A stretch of 64,000 nucleotides of DNA from JAFAHD01 sp963772515. Its GTDB lineage: Bacteria; Vulcanimicrobiota; Vulcanimicrobiia; Eremiobacterales; Eremiobacteraceae. A model generated the notes under the pieces. The model was not told the origin of the DNA and searched no databases. It saw only the letters and a program-made list of their open reading frames with translations. Shown piece by piece: positions 23,734-32,240 of the stretch. The DNA is taken from contig CAVYXC010000005.1 in assembly GCA_963772515.1 (NCBI GenBank), positions 124,001 through 188,000 on the forward strand, written 5' to 3'. Made by a program: the position numbers and the translations under genes. Each line of letters begins with the position of its first letter. The first letter of the stretch is position 1.

Positions 23734-25859
23734 AGCGGCGCCTGCGGTCCGCCGGTGAACTCCATGATGCCGTTGGCGATGCCTTGCGCGAGCTTGTCGA
23801 GGAACGACGGCCGCGCGAGCAGCTCGGAGTCGTGCGTGTTGCTCAAGAATGCGGTCTCGATCAGCACGGCAGGCATGTCGGTGTGTTTGATGACATAGAA
23901 GTCGTTGCGTTTGACGCCGTCGTCGGTGATGCCGTCGGCGGCCACCACCGAGTTCTGGATGGCCTGCGCGAACACTTTGTCGGCCGAACGCCAGTAATAC
24001 GTCGTCGTGCCGTTGAGGCTGTGCGCGACCGACGAGTTGACGTGCACGCTCACGAACACGCGGGCTCCCGCCGCATTGGCGACATCGCAGCGCGCCTGCA
24101 GCTCCTGTGCGTCATCGCCGTTTGGATCGCCCACCTCGTAGTCGGCATCGCGCGTCATGACGACGCGCCACCCGAGACGCTGCAGATCGTCGCGCAAGCG
24201 CAGCGAGATGGCGAGCGTCAGATGACTTTCCACCAAACCGTAGCTGTTGTTGGCCGCACCGGGATCGTTGCCGCCGTGGCCCGGATCGATGACCACCAGA
24301 TCGCGCTCGGTCGGGGTGCGCGTCGGCGGCGGCGTGCCCGTCACGACCCACGCGACGACGCCGACGCCGGCCTTTGGAGCATCCGGCGCCGGCAGGTCGC
24401 GTTCGATCTCGATGCCCATCTGATTGTTCGACTGTGCCACCGGTCCGACGTTCACGTCGATCGGCTGCGTGGGCTCGATCGCGATACGCACCACTGGTTC
24501 GGGATCGAGCGCGAACTGCGTGACGTGTATCGCTTTGACGAACGGCAGCGCCGAGGTCAACGTCTCCGACGGACCGACGAGAGTGACACCTTTGATATCG
24601 AGCCAATAGCGATTGTCCGGATCGGCCAACCGATGCCATTCGAAGCTCACGGGTCCGCCGGTCAGCGTCAGGGTCACCCGCGTGCCGCCGCCGGGGATGT
24701 CGATCGCGCTCACGTCCGTGATGCGCGTTTCGGGCGGCGTCGGGGTCGGGGACGGCGAGCCGTTGTCCGTCGGTTCGACTTGTGCCGAAACGCCAGGCGC
24801 GGGCAAGGGTGATGGACTTGCGCTCGGCATGGGCGTTGGAGTCGCCGTCGCACGAAGAGCCAGCGTCGCCGTCCCTCGAGGAATCGGTGTAGCGGTCGAA
24901 TTTATTCGACCGGGGGTCGGCGTCGCCATCGCGATCGGTCGGGCCGTAGCGATGGAATTTACTCTAGGCGTGCCGCTTGGCAGCGGCGTCGGGGACATCG
25001 TGGCGGCCGAGGTCGACGCCGGCGTCGGGTTGACCTGACTCGCGGAGACGTGCCCTACCGCGCGCGTGCCGTCGTCGAGATGAAGGGCCGTCTCGTTCTT
25101 GGCCAGCACGGCGTCGATGGCCGGCGCACCGTTGACCCGGTGCGCGGCGAACTTCACGCCGCGTTTGACGTCGATCGCGACGGTCGTCGTCGGAAAACCG
25201 GGCGGGCCGTTCTCGGCGACGCGGATGTCAAGTCCATCGCGCCCCGACAGCGGCTGCGTGCCTTGCGCGTCGGTACCGAAGCCCGGAAAGATGATGCTGA
25301 GGACTTGCGCTTTCGAATCGTACGAGGTCCGATATGCGGCGGGCGCCGACGTCGTCATCTCGACAACGGTGCGCTGCGCGTCGCTGTGCGCTTTGATCGC
25401 AAGCACCTGCGGCACGAAGACGTACCCGCCGCGAAAACCGCGCACGCCCAATTGCAGCGCTTTGGCCAGCGGCAGCAATGGAAGATACAGATCGCTATCG
25501 CGGTAGAATGGCGCGAACGGCATGGTGGTCGCCGAGCCATCGATCGACAGCGCCGCGCTGCCCACGGTCAACGTGATGAGCACGCCGTCGGCTCGCGTGA
25601 CGACCGCAAAGCGCGTGCCTGGCTGCCAGGTGATCTGCGCCTGCACGAGGTCGAGCATCGTGCGCACGCCGCGATCGCCGGCGGGAGCGACGGGGTCGTT
25701 ATAGGCGATCCCGAGATGGTCGAACGCCACCTCGCGGCCTGCGACGTACACTTTGGCGTTCGTCGGCGTCACCGGCACGCCGGCTGCGTCCGCGCGCGCC
25801 AACAGCAGCCCGCTCAGCGCCGTCGCGGCGCAGAGCACCCGTGTGGCAAAGCGGTTCAC
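23730..25859 (-). CDS. N-acetylmuramoyl-L-alanine amidase with AMIN domains and palindrome-derived linker
   Basis: 709 residues. Signal peptide (1-26); copper-amine-oxidase-N-like stalk domain (about 30-150); a first AMIN-like domain (about 155-260); a Thr/Pro/Ala/Ser-rich linker (about 276-378); a second AMIN domain (about 380-485); and a C-terminal Amidase_3 domain (about 520-705). Zinc and catalytic residues are visible: H528 in DPGHGGNDPG, E544 in GLVESH, H606 in SVHVNSS, E668 in LIETAFLSN. It cleaves the amide between muramic acid and the stem peptide; AMIN domains usually direct such enzymes to the envelope. The linker contains RINST (318-322), encoded by a perfect copy of a dispersed palindrome, and RVNSI (299-303), encoded by a decayed copy. 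GTGA overlaps join it to the GerMN gene and to murI. Confidence 0.92.
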   Translation of the reverse strand: MNRFATRVLCAATALSGLLLARADAAGVPVTPTNAKVYVAGREVAFDHLGIAYNDPVAPAGDRGVRTMLDLVQAQITWQPGTRFAVVTRADGVLITLTVGSAALSIDGSATTMPFAPFYRDSDLYLPLLPLAKALQLGVRGFRGGYVFVPQVLAIKAHSDAQRTVVEMTTSAPAAYRTSYDSKAQVLSIIFPGFGTDAQGTQPLSGRDGLDIRVAENGPPGFPTTTVAIDVKRGVKFAAHRVNGAPAIDAVLAKNETALHLDDGTRAVGHVSASQVNPTPASTSAATMSPTPLPSGTPRVNSIATARPIAMATPTPGRINSTATPIPRGTATLALRATATPTPMPSASPSPLPAPGVSAQVEPTDNGSPSPTPTPPETRITDVSAIDIPGGGTRVTLTLTGGPVSFEWHRLADPDNRYWLDIKGVTLVGPSETLTSALPFVKAIHVTQFALDPEPVVRIAIEPTQPIDVNVGPVAQSNNQMGIEIERDLPAPDAPKAGVGVVAWVVTGTPPPTRTPTERDLVVIDPGHGGNDPGAANNSYGLVESHLTLAISLRLRDDLQRLGWRVVMTRDADYEVGDPNGDDAQELQARCDVANAAGARVFVSVHVNSSVAHSLNGTTTYYWRSADKVFAQAIQNSVVAADGITDDGVKRNDFYVIKHTDMPAVLIETAFLSNTHDSELLARPSFLDKLAQGIANGIMEFTGGPQAPL
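24893..24912. repeat. Dispersed palindrome, copy 2 (inside amidase CDS)
   Basis: Perfect nine-base arms CGGTCGAAT and ATTCGACCG around TT. It is wholly inside the coding sequence of the amidase, in the Thr/Pro-rich linker, and is read on the minus strand as GGT CGA ATA AAT TCG ACC (GRINST). The flank AGCGG on the left matches copies at 16134 and 40095. Confidence 0.85.
24948..24968. repeat. Decayed copy of the dispersed palindrome (inside amidase CDS)
   Basis: AGCGATGGAATTTACTCTAGG aligns with the palindrome consensus at about 15 of 21 positions but no longer pairs well. It is read in the same codon phase as the intact copy 36 bases away, giving PRVNSIAT against GRINSTAT. Interpreted as an older insertion or as a local duplication that has drifted. 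Confidence 0.5.
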
Positions 25860-26380
25860 TGCGCGAACGACTCCCTTGTCAGCGGTTCGTCGAGTTCCAT
25901 ATGACCGCCGGGCAGCGCGGCGCGTTTCTTTCCGCCGACCAATACTTGGACGCGCGCAATGCCGGGGACGTTCGTAAGCGTGTAGATGAGCGACTTGAAC
26001 ATCGCCGATTCGTCATCGGCGCCGCCACTGTAGGCCTTCGCGAGCGGGCCCTCCAGATCGGCCACCGCTGTGTCGCCCTGGACCGTCACGTTGAGTACCG
26101 TTCCGGCGGGGAACAGGACCACGGCATCGCGGCCTGTAGAGGGGCCGGCGAGCAACTGAGTAGCCGCGTAGTCGGCCAGACCTTCGCCTTGGAGATTGGG
26201 ATCGACCGTGTAGTCGACGGGCGCAAGCGCTTCAGTGCCCGCGTCGACGAAATCGACGGTGAAGTGGCCCGCCGGCTGCACGATCGGCGGCGGCTTTTTG
26301 GTGCAACCGCCTGCCAACACAAGTATCGCCGCCACAACGGCAGCGATGACGGCGTTCGCGCGAGGCTGGGGACAGCTCAT
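25856..26380 (-). CDS. GerMN-domain lipoprotein
   Basis: 174 residues. Lipoprotein signal with lipobox LAGGC (C26), then a GerMN (sporulation/spore-germination type) domain: FTVDFVDAGTEALAPVDYTV, ADYAATQLLAGPS, LFPAGTVLNVTVQGDTAVADL and LIYTLTNVPGIARVQVLVGGK. GerMN lipoproteins are found near amidases and in envelope loci well beyond sporulating bacteria; the domain is thought to bind wall-related ligands. The stop overlaps the amidase GTG start (GTGA at 25856-25859), so the lipoprotein and the amidase are translated together. Confidence 0.85.
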   Translation of the reverse strand: MSCPQPRANAVIAAVVAAILVLAGGCTKKPPPIVQPAGHFTVDFVDAGTEALAPVDYTVDPNLQGEGLADYAATQLLAGPSTGRDAVVLFPAGTVLNVTVQGDTAVADLEGPLAKAYSGGADDESAMFKSLIYTLTNVPGIARVQVLVGGKKRAALPGGHMELDEPLTRESFAQ

Positions 26381-26460
26381 GTCTAGTGCCTATCCTACCG
26401 TATCGAGGTCGGCAACGCAAGAACGGCTGTTCGGTCGCGCGGGCGCTTGGCCACTCGGTC

Positions 26461-27300
26461 TCAGCCGCGTGCCAGAAGCACGACGCCGGCCAGCGCGCAC
26501 GCGACGCCGGCCCATTGCACGGCGTGGAGCCGTTCGTGGAGGACGATGCGCGCAAGCATCACGGTGCTCGCGGGGTAGAGCGAGGCGAGGACCGCTGCGA
26601 TCGCGACAAGCGTATGGCGCAACGCGAGCAGGTACAGAAGGTTCGCGCTCATGTCGAGCACGCCAGTGAGCACGGTCCAGCGGGTGGTTCCTGGTGCGAG
26701 CAGTACCGCGGGGCGCATGCGCCAGACGATGAGCCCGGTGAGCAGCACGAACATGGTGCGCGAGGCGACCAGCGGCCATGCGCCGCGCGAGCTGGCCGCC
26801 AACAGCACATAGACGAACCCGAAACCCAACCCGCTGAGCAACGCGAGCAGCAATCCGGCGCGGCCGGGTTCGGGATCGCCGGCGACATCCTCGTCGCTGG
26901 AGTGTGACACGAGAGCGACGGCGCCGAGGGCGAGTACGATGCCGACGATCGCGAGGCCGGACGGTCGCTCGCCGCGCAAAAAGCCGTATGCGATCGGCAC
27001 GACCGCGGCGACGACCGCGGTGATCGGCGCCACGACGCTCATGCGGGCGATCGCGAGGCCTCGGTAGAGCGCGGCGATGCCGACGATGCCCACGACGCCG
27101 ATCAGCGCGCCGATCTCCAGATCGCGCGGCAACGGCGCGCCGGAGCGGAGCAGCAGCAGCGCGACGAGCGCCGACGCCAACCCTACCGCACCCGAGACGA
27201 AGACGACCGGCCATACGACGTTGCGCTTGGCCGCGAGTCCGCCAAAAAAGTCAGCGGCGCCGTAGACGAACGCCGCCGCCAATGCCAATGCGATTCCCAT
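26461..27300 (-). CDS. EamA/DMT-family permease
   Basis: 279 residues from the ATG at 27300; the frame continues upstream only into the tmRNA gene, so longer starts are rejected. Ten hydrophobic helices in two five-helix repeats, each ending with a typical DMT pattern: AALYRGLAIARMSVVAPITAVVAAVVPIAYGFLRGERPSG in the first half and ALRHTLVAIAAVLASLYPASTVMLARIVLHERL in the second. Such drug/metabolite transporters export small molecules; the substrate is not predictable. It starts 12 bases after the tmRNA 3' end on the same strand, preceded by TTTTATAT rather than by a ribosome site. Confidence 0.85.
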   Translation of the reverse strand: MGIALALAAAFVYGAADFFGGLAAKRNVVWPVVFVSGAVGLASALVALLLLRSGAPLPRDLEIGALIGVVGIVGIAALYRGLAIARMSVVAPITAVVAAVVPIAYGFLRGERPSGLAIVGIVLALGAVALVSHSSDEDVAGDPEPGRAGLLLALLSGLGFGFVYVLLAASSRGAWPLVASRTMFVLLTGLIVWRMRPAVLLAPGTTRWTVLTGVLDMSANLLYLLALRHTLVAIAAVLASLYPASTVMLARIVLHERLHAVQWAGVACALAGVVLLARG

Positions 27301-27312
27301 ATATAAAAGTGT

Positions 27313-27664
27313 GGTGGAGGCGACCGGAGTTGAACCGGTGTCCGAGAAGACCCCCACGAAGGCATCTACAAGCTTAGCTCGGGTTTTGATCTCGCGACCG
27401 CGTACTCTCCGAGCTCGATTGCCGCGGCCGCCAGCCCCGATTCATTGTCCGATCCCGTCGAGACACCCGGAATCGTAAGCCGTCTTGTGTGACGTCCGCG
27501 GGCCCGTGCCGGCGCCGTTGCCCCGCGGCCGTAGCTAGCCTAGATTAGGCTGCTAGTGCGTATTCGCTATTCGCGTTTATACGTTGTCCGATCGTTTAAG
27601 GAGAGCTCGGAACTCCGCTTGCTTCCTTCGCCAGGGCACAACCCGTCGAGACCGTGACGCCCCC
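27313..27664 (-). ncRNA. ssrA: Transfer-messenger RNA (tmRNA)
   Basis: One-piece tmRNA of 352 bases. The 5' end GGGGGCG pairs with CGCCTCC before the encoded ACCA at the 3' end, giving a seven-pair acceptor stem; the T-arm reads CCGGTTCAACTCCGG. The 5' segment GTCACGGTCTCGACGGG is the tmRNA hallmark. The tag frame lies at 27545-27589 and is best read GGA CAA CGT ATA AAC GCG AAT AGC GAA TAC GCA CTA GCA GCC TAA, giving GQRINANSEYALAA with the standard ALAA degradation signal. The resume codon is inferred from alignment to E. coli. It rescues stalled ribosomes with SmpB (not in this window). Confidence 0.95.
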
Positions 27665-27670
27665 GCGACC

Positions 27671-27700
27671 GGTATATTTTACCCCGAAATGCCCGTCTAA
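27671..27700 (-). promoter_or_regulatory. Promoter of ssrA
   Basis: On the minus strand, TTAGAC (27695-27700), 18 bases, TATACC (27671-27676), then six bases to the first G of the tmRNA at 27664. Spacing to the mature 5' end suggests little or no 5' processing by RNase P. Confidence 0.55.
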
Positions 27701-27711
27701 CGCAATCGGCG

Positions 27712-28104
27712 CTAGCTGGTCGACTGGCGCCGCGGCCGGTCATCCTCAGGCTCGCGGATGATGAGCGAGAGAATCCACGAGACGACGGTCACGACGATCG
27801 CTCCCCAAAACGCAGCCCAGAAGCCCGGGACGGTGAATCCCGGGATCCAGCGCAAGCCGTAATAGAAGATCAGCGCGTTGATGAACAACGTGCCGATGCC
27901 GAGCGTCAGGACGATCAGCGGGCAGGTGAGCAGCATCAGGATCGGGCGGATGATGGCGTTGGCGATGCCGAGGACGACCGCGGCCTCCACGGCCGGCAGC
28001 CATCCTTCGCTGTGTATGCCCATCAGCTGTCCGTGCGACAGTGGCCAATACGAGATGGCCAGCACCGCAAGTGCATTGATGATGAACCGTATCAGTAAGT
28101 GCAT
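27712..28104 (-). CDS. Holin-4-superfamily membrane protein (PF04020-like)
   Basis: 130 residues with four hydrophobic helices. Typical features of the family are LLIRFIINALAVLAISYWPL at the N-terminus, ANAIIRPILMLLTCPLIVLTLGIGTLFINALIFY, and a charged tail. Despite the domain name, these proteins are chromosomal, widespread and unlinked to phage; no phage genes are nearby. The role is unknown. It lies 47 bases upstream of ssrA on the same strand, the gap being taken up by the ssrA promoter. Confidence 0.82.
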   Translation of the reverse strand: MHLLIRFIINALAVLAISYWPLSHGQLMGIHSEGWLPAVEAAVVLGIANAIIRPILMLLTCPLIVLTLGIGTLFINALIFYYGLRWIPGFTVPGFWAAFWGAIVVTVVSWILSLIIREPEDDRPRRQSTS

Positions 28105-28143
28105 GGGCCGCCCGTTCCCTCGAGGCCTACCCGCACCCTGCCG

Positions 28144-29076
28144 CTACAGGCCCACCGCCAGCCCGACCGGGGTGCTCACCCCCGTGGTAATGGTGAAGAA
28201 GGGAGCGCTGGTCGCCGAGAACGGCGGCTGATAGATGGCGATGTTCGCCGCGTTCGAGACGTACAGCAAACCGTTCGGGTCGAGAATGACGTACGTCGGC
28301 GCGCTCACCCCGTTGGAGATCACGAACGCGGGGCTGCTGGTGCTCGAGATGGCGCCGGTGAACACGGCGATGTCGTTCTTAGCGTTGTCGGCGACGTACA
28401 GCGAACCCGACGCGTCGAACGCCACGCCCACGGGCTTGGTGAGACCATTCACGAGCGTCACGAACGGCGCGCTCGCGGTCGAGACCGGCAGCGCGTACGC
28501 TGTCACCGTTGCCCCGATCGAGTTGGCGACCCATATATTGCCCAGACCGTCGGGCGAGACGCCGGTCGGACCGTTCATGCCGTTGCAAAACGAGAACAGC
28601 GGCGTGCTGGTGTTGGAAAACGGCGGCAGGTACAGCCCGACATAACCGTGCCCGCACGTGCCGCCCGCGAGATTCGCGACATAGAGGTTGCCGGCGTTGT
28701 CGAATGTGAGATCCTGCGGTTGCTGGATGCCATTGACGAGCGTGAGCGCAGGCGTGCTGGTGTTGCCGATGAGGGGCACGTACGCGGTCACCGTGTTGTT
28801 CCCCGAATTGGCGACGAACAGGTCGTCGGCGAAGTCGAACGCCATGCCACGCGTGCCGTTCGGTCCGCTGGCGGAGGGCACCGTCGAATTCGGCGCGCTC
28901 GTGCTTGAGAGCGGATACACGTAGACGACGACGCTTGATGTCGCGCCTCCGGCTGCGAAATCGCCGACGAACAGCCGCTGATGGTACTGCGGTGCCGTCG
29001 GCGATGTGCCGTTGTTCGCGCAAGCGGCGAGCAACAGTGCAGCCAGCGCGGCGCGGGCCGTTTTCCAGATGGTCAT
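28144..29076 (-). CDS. Repeat-rich beta-propeller lipoprotein (NHL-like)
   Basis: 310 residues. Lipoprotein signal with lipobox LLAAC (C19), then six repeats of about 45-48 residues. Each has a strand pattern like LFVANSGNNTVTAY or LYVADNAKNDIAVF, then S-x-T-S-x-P (STSAP, NTSTP, NTSTP, STASAP, STSSP, ATSAP) and a G-[IL/V]-x-x-P turn. This is the periodicity of a six-bladed NHL/SMP-type propeller. It is probably a surface-anchored binding or scaffolding protein; no enzymatic residues can be assigned. It stands alone between the holin-like gene and uvrC. Confidence 0.75.
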   Translation of the reverse strand: MTIWKTARAALAALLLAACANNGTSPTAPQYHQRLFVGDFAAGGATSSVVVYVYPLSSTSAPNSTVPSASGPNGTRGMAFDFADDLFVANSGNNTVTAYVPLIGNTSTPALTLVNGIQQPQDLTFDNAGNLYVANLAGGTCGHGYVGLYLPPFSNTSTPLFSFCNGMNGPTGVSPDGLGNIWVANSIGATVTAYALPVSTASAPFVTLVNGLTKPVGVAFDASGSLYVADNAKNDIAVFTGAISSTSSPAFVISNGVSAPTYVILDPNGLLYVSNAANIAIYQPPFSATSAPFFTITTGVSTPVGLAVGL

Positions 29077-29126
29077 TGAGTCGGTCTCTCCTTCTGCCCC
29101 ACGCGGCCGCGGTATGCGGCCTCTTT

Positions 29127-30971
29127 TTACGTCCGCTGGTTAAGCGCGTCGAGAATCGATTCGGCCAAAGCCTGGCTGATGCCCGGCACCGCCGCCAGCT
29201 GCGCCGCCGAGGCTCGCTTGACCGCTGCGGCCGAGCCGAACGCGCGCACCAGCGCGCGCTTGCGGGCCGGCCCGACACCCGGCACGCCGTCGAGCCCCGA
29301 CACGACTTGCGCTTTGCCGCGCAGCTTGCGGTGGTACGTCACCGCGAACCGATGGGCCTCGTCGCGGATGCGCTGCACCAGGTGCAGCGCCGGTGAATTG
29401 CGCGGCAACAGCACGGGCTCATCCACGCCAGGCAGGTACAGCTCCTCGAATTGCTTGGCCAGAGCGGCGACCGGCACGGCGACCAGATCGAGCTCGGCGA
29501 GCACTTTGAGCGCCGCATCGAGCTGCGTGCGGCCGCCGTCGATGAGCAGCAAGTTCGGCCGCTTCGCGAATTTCTTGTCCTTGCCCCCGACATCGACGTC
29601 GGGCGAGATGTAGCGCAGACGACGGCGCAGCATCTGGGCCATGTTCGCCGGATCGTCGTTGACCTCGACGCCTTGGATCTTGAAGCGCCGATAGTCGCCT
29701 TTGGCGGGCTTGCCCTCTTCGAACACCACCATCGAACCGACGACGTTGGTGCCCGAGACGTGCGAGATGTCGTAGCACTCGATGCGCGTCGGAACGGCCG
29801 GCAGGTCGAGTGCGGCGGCGAGCTCTTCGAGCGCGACGCTGGAGCGCTCGCGCGCCACCGCGCTCGTGGTGAGGTATTCCTTGAGATGCTGCTCGGCGTT
29901 GCGCCGCACCGTCTCCATGAAATCGGCGCGCTGGCCGCGGCGAGGCACGAGCACGCGCACGCGATTGCCGCGCCGCAGCGACAGCGCGTCGCACAACGCA
30001 CGCTGGTCCGGCACCGCCGCTTCGAGCATCAGCTCTTTCGGCACGTTGGGCGCCGTCGCATAATACTGCGCCACGAAGCTGGCGAGGATCTCGTCGGGCG
30101 AGCGCCCTTCCGTGCCCTCGACGATGAAATGCTCCTGGCCGACGAGCTTGCCGGCGCGAACGAAGAACACTTCCATGCACGACACGCCCTGGCCGTGCGC
30201 ACCGGCCACCAGATCCATGTCGATCTTGCTGCGCCAGACGACCTCTTGGCGCGCCATGACGCGTTTGATCTCGGCGATGCGGTCGCGCAAGCGCGCGGCG
30301 AACTCGTACGAGAAGTGCTCGGCGGCGTCGTGCATCTGCTGCTCGAGCTTCTCGACGAGCAGCGCTTGGCGGCCTTCGAGGAACAGCACGACCTCGGCGA
30401 CGATGGCGGCGTACTCGTCGCGCGTCTGCAGGCCGGCGCACGGCGCCATGCAGCGCTTGATGTGGTATTGCAGGCACGGCCGATGCAGCTTGATGCCGAT
30501 GTCGTCGAGCCGGCACGTGCGCAGCGGGAACACGCGCCGGATGAGATTGATCGAGTCGCGCAGCACGGCGGCGTTGGTGTACGGGCCGTAGTAGCGGCTG
30601 CCGTCGTCGACCAGCTTGCGCGTGAAGATGACGCGCGGATACGACTCGCCCAGCGTGACCTTGAGATAGGGGTACTTCTTGTCGTCTTTGAGCCTGACGT
30701 TGAACGCCGGCTTGTACTGCTTGATGAGCGTGGCCTCAAGCAGCAGCGCCTCGGCCTCGCTCTTGACGATGATCGTGCGCACGCCGTCGACGCGTTCGAC
30801 CATCGCGTCGGTGCGCGCGTGATGGGCGCGGCCGGGCTGGAAGTACGAGCGCACGCGCGAGCGCAGGTCGATCGCCTTGCCGACGTAGAGCACCTCGCCG
30901 TCGGCGTCGAGCATTTGGTAGACGCCAGGCTCGGCGGGCAGCCGTTCCAGCTGCTCTTGCAATGCGGTCAC
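29127..30971 (-). CDS. uvrC: Excinuclease ABC subunit C
   Basis: 614 residues. GIY-YIG nuclease domain at the N-terminus (PGVYQMLDADGEVLYVGKAIDLRSRVRSYF), the Cys cluster LHRPCLQYHIKRCMAPCAG typical of UvrC, a UvrB-binding segment near residues 200-240, the RNase-H-like second nuclease domain (CYDISHVSGTNVVGSMVVFEEGKPAKGDYRRFKI) and a C-terminal helix-hairpin-helix pair (VSGLDGVPGVGPARKRALVRAFGSAAAVKRA). It makes both incisions in nucleotide excision repair. Length is standard. dedA lies 16 bases upstream on the same strand. Confidence 0.96.
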   Translation of the reverse strand: MTALQEQLERLPAEPGVYQMLDADGEVLYVGKAIDLRSRVRSYFQPGRAHHARTDAMVERVDGVRTIIVKSEAEALLLEATLIKQYKPAFNVRLKDDKKYPYLKVTLGESYPRVIFTRKLVDDGSRYYGPYTNAAVLRDSINLIRRVFPLRTCRLDDIGIKLHRPCLQYHIKRCMAPCAGLQTRDEYAAIVAEVVLFLEGRQALLVEKLEQQMHDAAEHFSYEFAARLRDRIAEIKRVMARQEVVWRSKIDMDLVAGAHGQGVSCMEVFFVRAGKLVGQEHFIVEGTEGRSPDEILASFVAQYYATAPNVPKELMLEAAVPDQRALCDALSLRRGNRVRVLVPRRGQRADFMETVRRNAEQHLKEYLTTSAVARERSSVALEELAAALDLPAVPTRIECYDISHVSGTNVVGSMVVFEEGKPAKGDYRRFKIQGVEVNDDPANMAQMLRRRLRYISPDVDVGGKDKKFAKRPNLLLIDGGRTQLDAALKVLAELDLVAVPVAALAKQFEELYLPGVDEPVLLPRNSPALHLVQRIRDEAHRFAVTYHRKLRGKAQVVSGLDGVPGVGPARKRALVRAFGSAAAVKRASAAQLAAVPGISQALAESILDALNQRT

Positions 30972-30987
30972 AGGGATGAGAGAGGTC

Positions 30988-31617
30988 TTACGCGGCGCTC
31001 GAGCCGCCGGCCTTTTCCATGCGCGAGCGCACGACGAGCCAGATGGCGATGCCGATGACCAGCGTCGCCAGCAGCGCGATGCCGATGGGTTTGATCTGCT
31101 CGACGATCAGGTCCCAGTGCTTGCCCAGATGATAGCCCGCGACGGCGAACGCCGTGCAGAACACCGCGGAGCCGATCGCCGTGTAGCCCAAGAACACGCC
31201 GAAATTCATGCGCGTGACGCCGGCGGGGTACGAGCCGAAAGCGCGGATGCCGGGCAGCAGCTTGCACACCAGCACGGCGCGGTTGCCGAAGCGCGCGAAC
31301 CACGCGTCGGCCGCGGCCAGCTCGCGCTGCGCGATGAAGAAGAAACGCCCGAAGCGCGTGAGCAGCGGCCGCCCGCCGTAGTAGCCGATCCAGTAGGCGA
31401 CCACGGCGCCGAGCGTATCGCCGCCCGTGCCCACCAGGACGACGGCCAAGAAGTTGAACGTGTGCGCGAACGCGAGATAGCCGCCGAATCCCATCATGAG
31501 CTCGCTCGGCAACGGCACGCCGACCGCCTGGCCGAACATGCCCGCGAACAAACCGGTGTAGCCGAGCCGGGTGATGAGGTCCAAGACGAACTGCGAAACG
31601 GCTTCGAGGACGTGCAT
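30988..31617 (-). CDS. DedA-family membrane protein (VTT domain)
   Basis: 209 residues with about five hydrophobic helices. DedA signatures: GQAVGVPLPSELMMGFGGYLA (E/D in the first re-entrant helix), GGDTLGAVVAYWIGYYGGRPLL and RFGNRAVLVCKLLPGIRAFGSYPAGVTRMNFGVFLGYTAIGSAVF, containing the conserved Arg-x-x-Pro-like RAFGSYPAG. DedA proteins flip or transport lipids such as undecaprenyl phosphate in several bacteria. The gene lies six bases after the Clp-N gene and 16 before uvrC. Confidence 0.9.
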   Translation of the reverse strand: MHVLEAVSQFVLDLITRLGYTGLFAGMFGQAVGVPLPSELMMGFGGYLAFAHTFNFLAVVLVGTGGDTLGAVVAYWIGYYGGRPLLTRFGRFFFIAQRELAAADAWFARFGNRAVLVCKLLPGIRAFGSYPAGVTRMNFGVFLGYTAIGSAVFCTAFAVAGYHLGKHWDLIVEQIKPIGIALLATLVIGIAIWLVVRSRMEKAGGSSAA

Positions 31618-31623
31618 GCCTGC

Positions 31624-32025
31624 CTAGTGGCGCGCCGGCGATGGCGACGTCCAGGCCGTCAGCACGCGTGCCGCCACTCCGCCGCCGTCCGCGACGATGG
31701 CGCGCAGCAGATCCACCGGTTCGATGCGCGCGTCGGCTGCGAGCGCGCTTGTGAGGTCGTCGAAGAGCCGTCTGACCCGCGGCGTGATGATGATCCCTTC
31801 CCACGGGTGCTCGCACGGCGGATCCATCGCCGAGCGCAGCGCGCCTTTGATCTCCCATGGCTGCGCGCCGATCGATTCGAAGTACGCGGTCACGTCGGGC
31901 GGCGGCGCGATCGCCATCGCCAGCAAAAGGTGTTCCGTGCCGAGATAGTAGTGGCTCGCATTGCGGCACTCTTGCTCTGCCAAGTGGACGACGCCCTGTG
32001 CCGCAGGACTAAATCGGGTGAACAC
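31624..32025 (-). CDS. Stand-alone Clp N-terminal (R) domain protein
   Basis: 133 residues from GTG at 32025; the frame runs further upstream but through the tRNA gene, so a longer protein is not credible. The whole protein is a double Clp repeat: FTRFSPAAQGVVHLAEQECRNASHYYLGTEHLLLAMA is repeat one, and ITPRVRRLFDDLTSALAADARIEPVDLLRAIV is repeat two. There is no ATPase domain. Clp-N domains bind substrates or adaptors of ClpC/ClpA, so this may be an adaptor or, as in related single-domain proteins, a stress-related chaperone accessory; that is inference. Confidence 0.82.
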   Translation of the reverse strand: MFTRFSPAAQGVVHLAEQECRNASHYYLGTEHLLLAMAIAPPPDVTAYFESIGAQPWEIKGALRSAMDPPCEHPWEGIIITPRVRRLFDDLTSALAADARIEPVDLLRAIVADGGGVAARVLTAWTSPSPARH

Positions 32026-32059
32026 CGCGTTTAATGGATCTCCGGAATGCCAAAGCCTA

Positions 32060-32134
<75 letters not shown>

Positions 32135-32240
32135 GACTGTGGCCGCTCTTCGTTCGTGCGCCCGCTTGCACGCTCCTTGGGGGTTTTGACGCGGCCGCCG
32201 GAGGGCGCGCGTGTGCGCGACCCGAAACGACGCGCGTCTT

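Noticed and set aside
27712..28104. Phage holin as a sign of prophage
   Set aside because: Proteins of this family are common chromosomal membrane proteins, and no capsid, integrase, lysin or tail genes are nearby.
28144..29076. CRISPR-like array suggested by regular repeats in DNA
   Set aside because: The period of about 140 bases is coding and follows the 45-48-residue propeller repeat; the units are not identical and there are no spacers.
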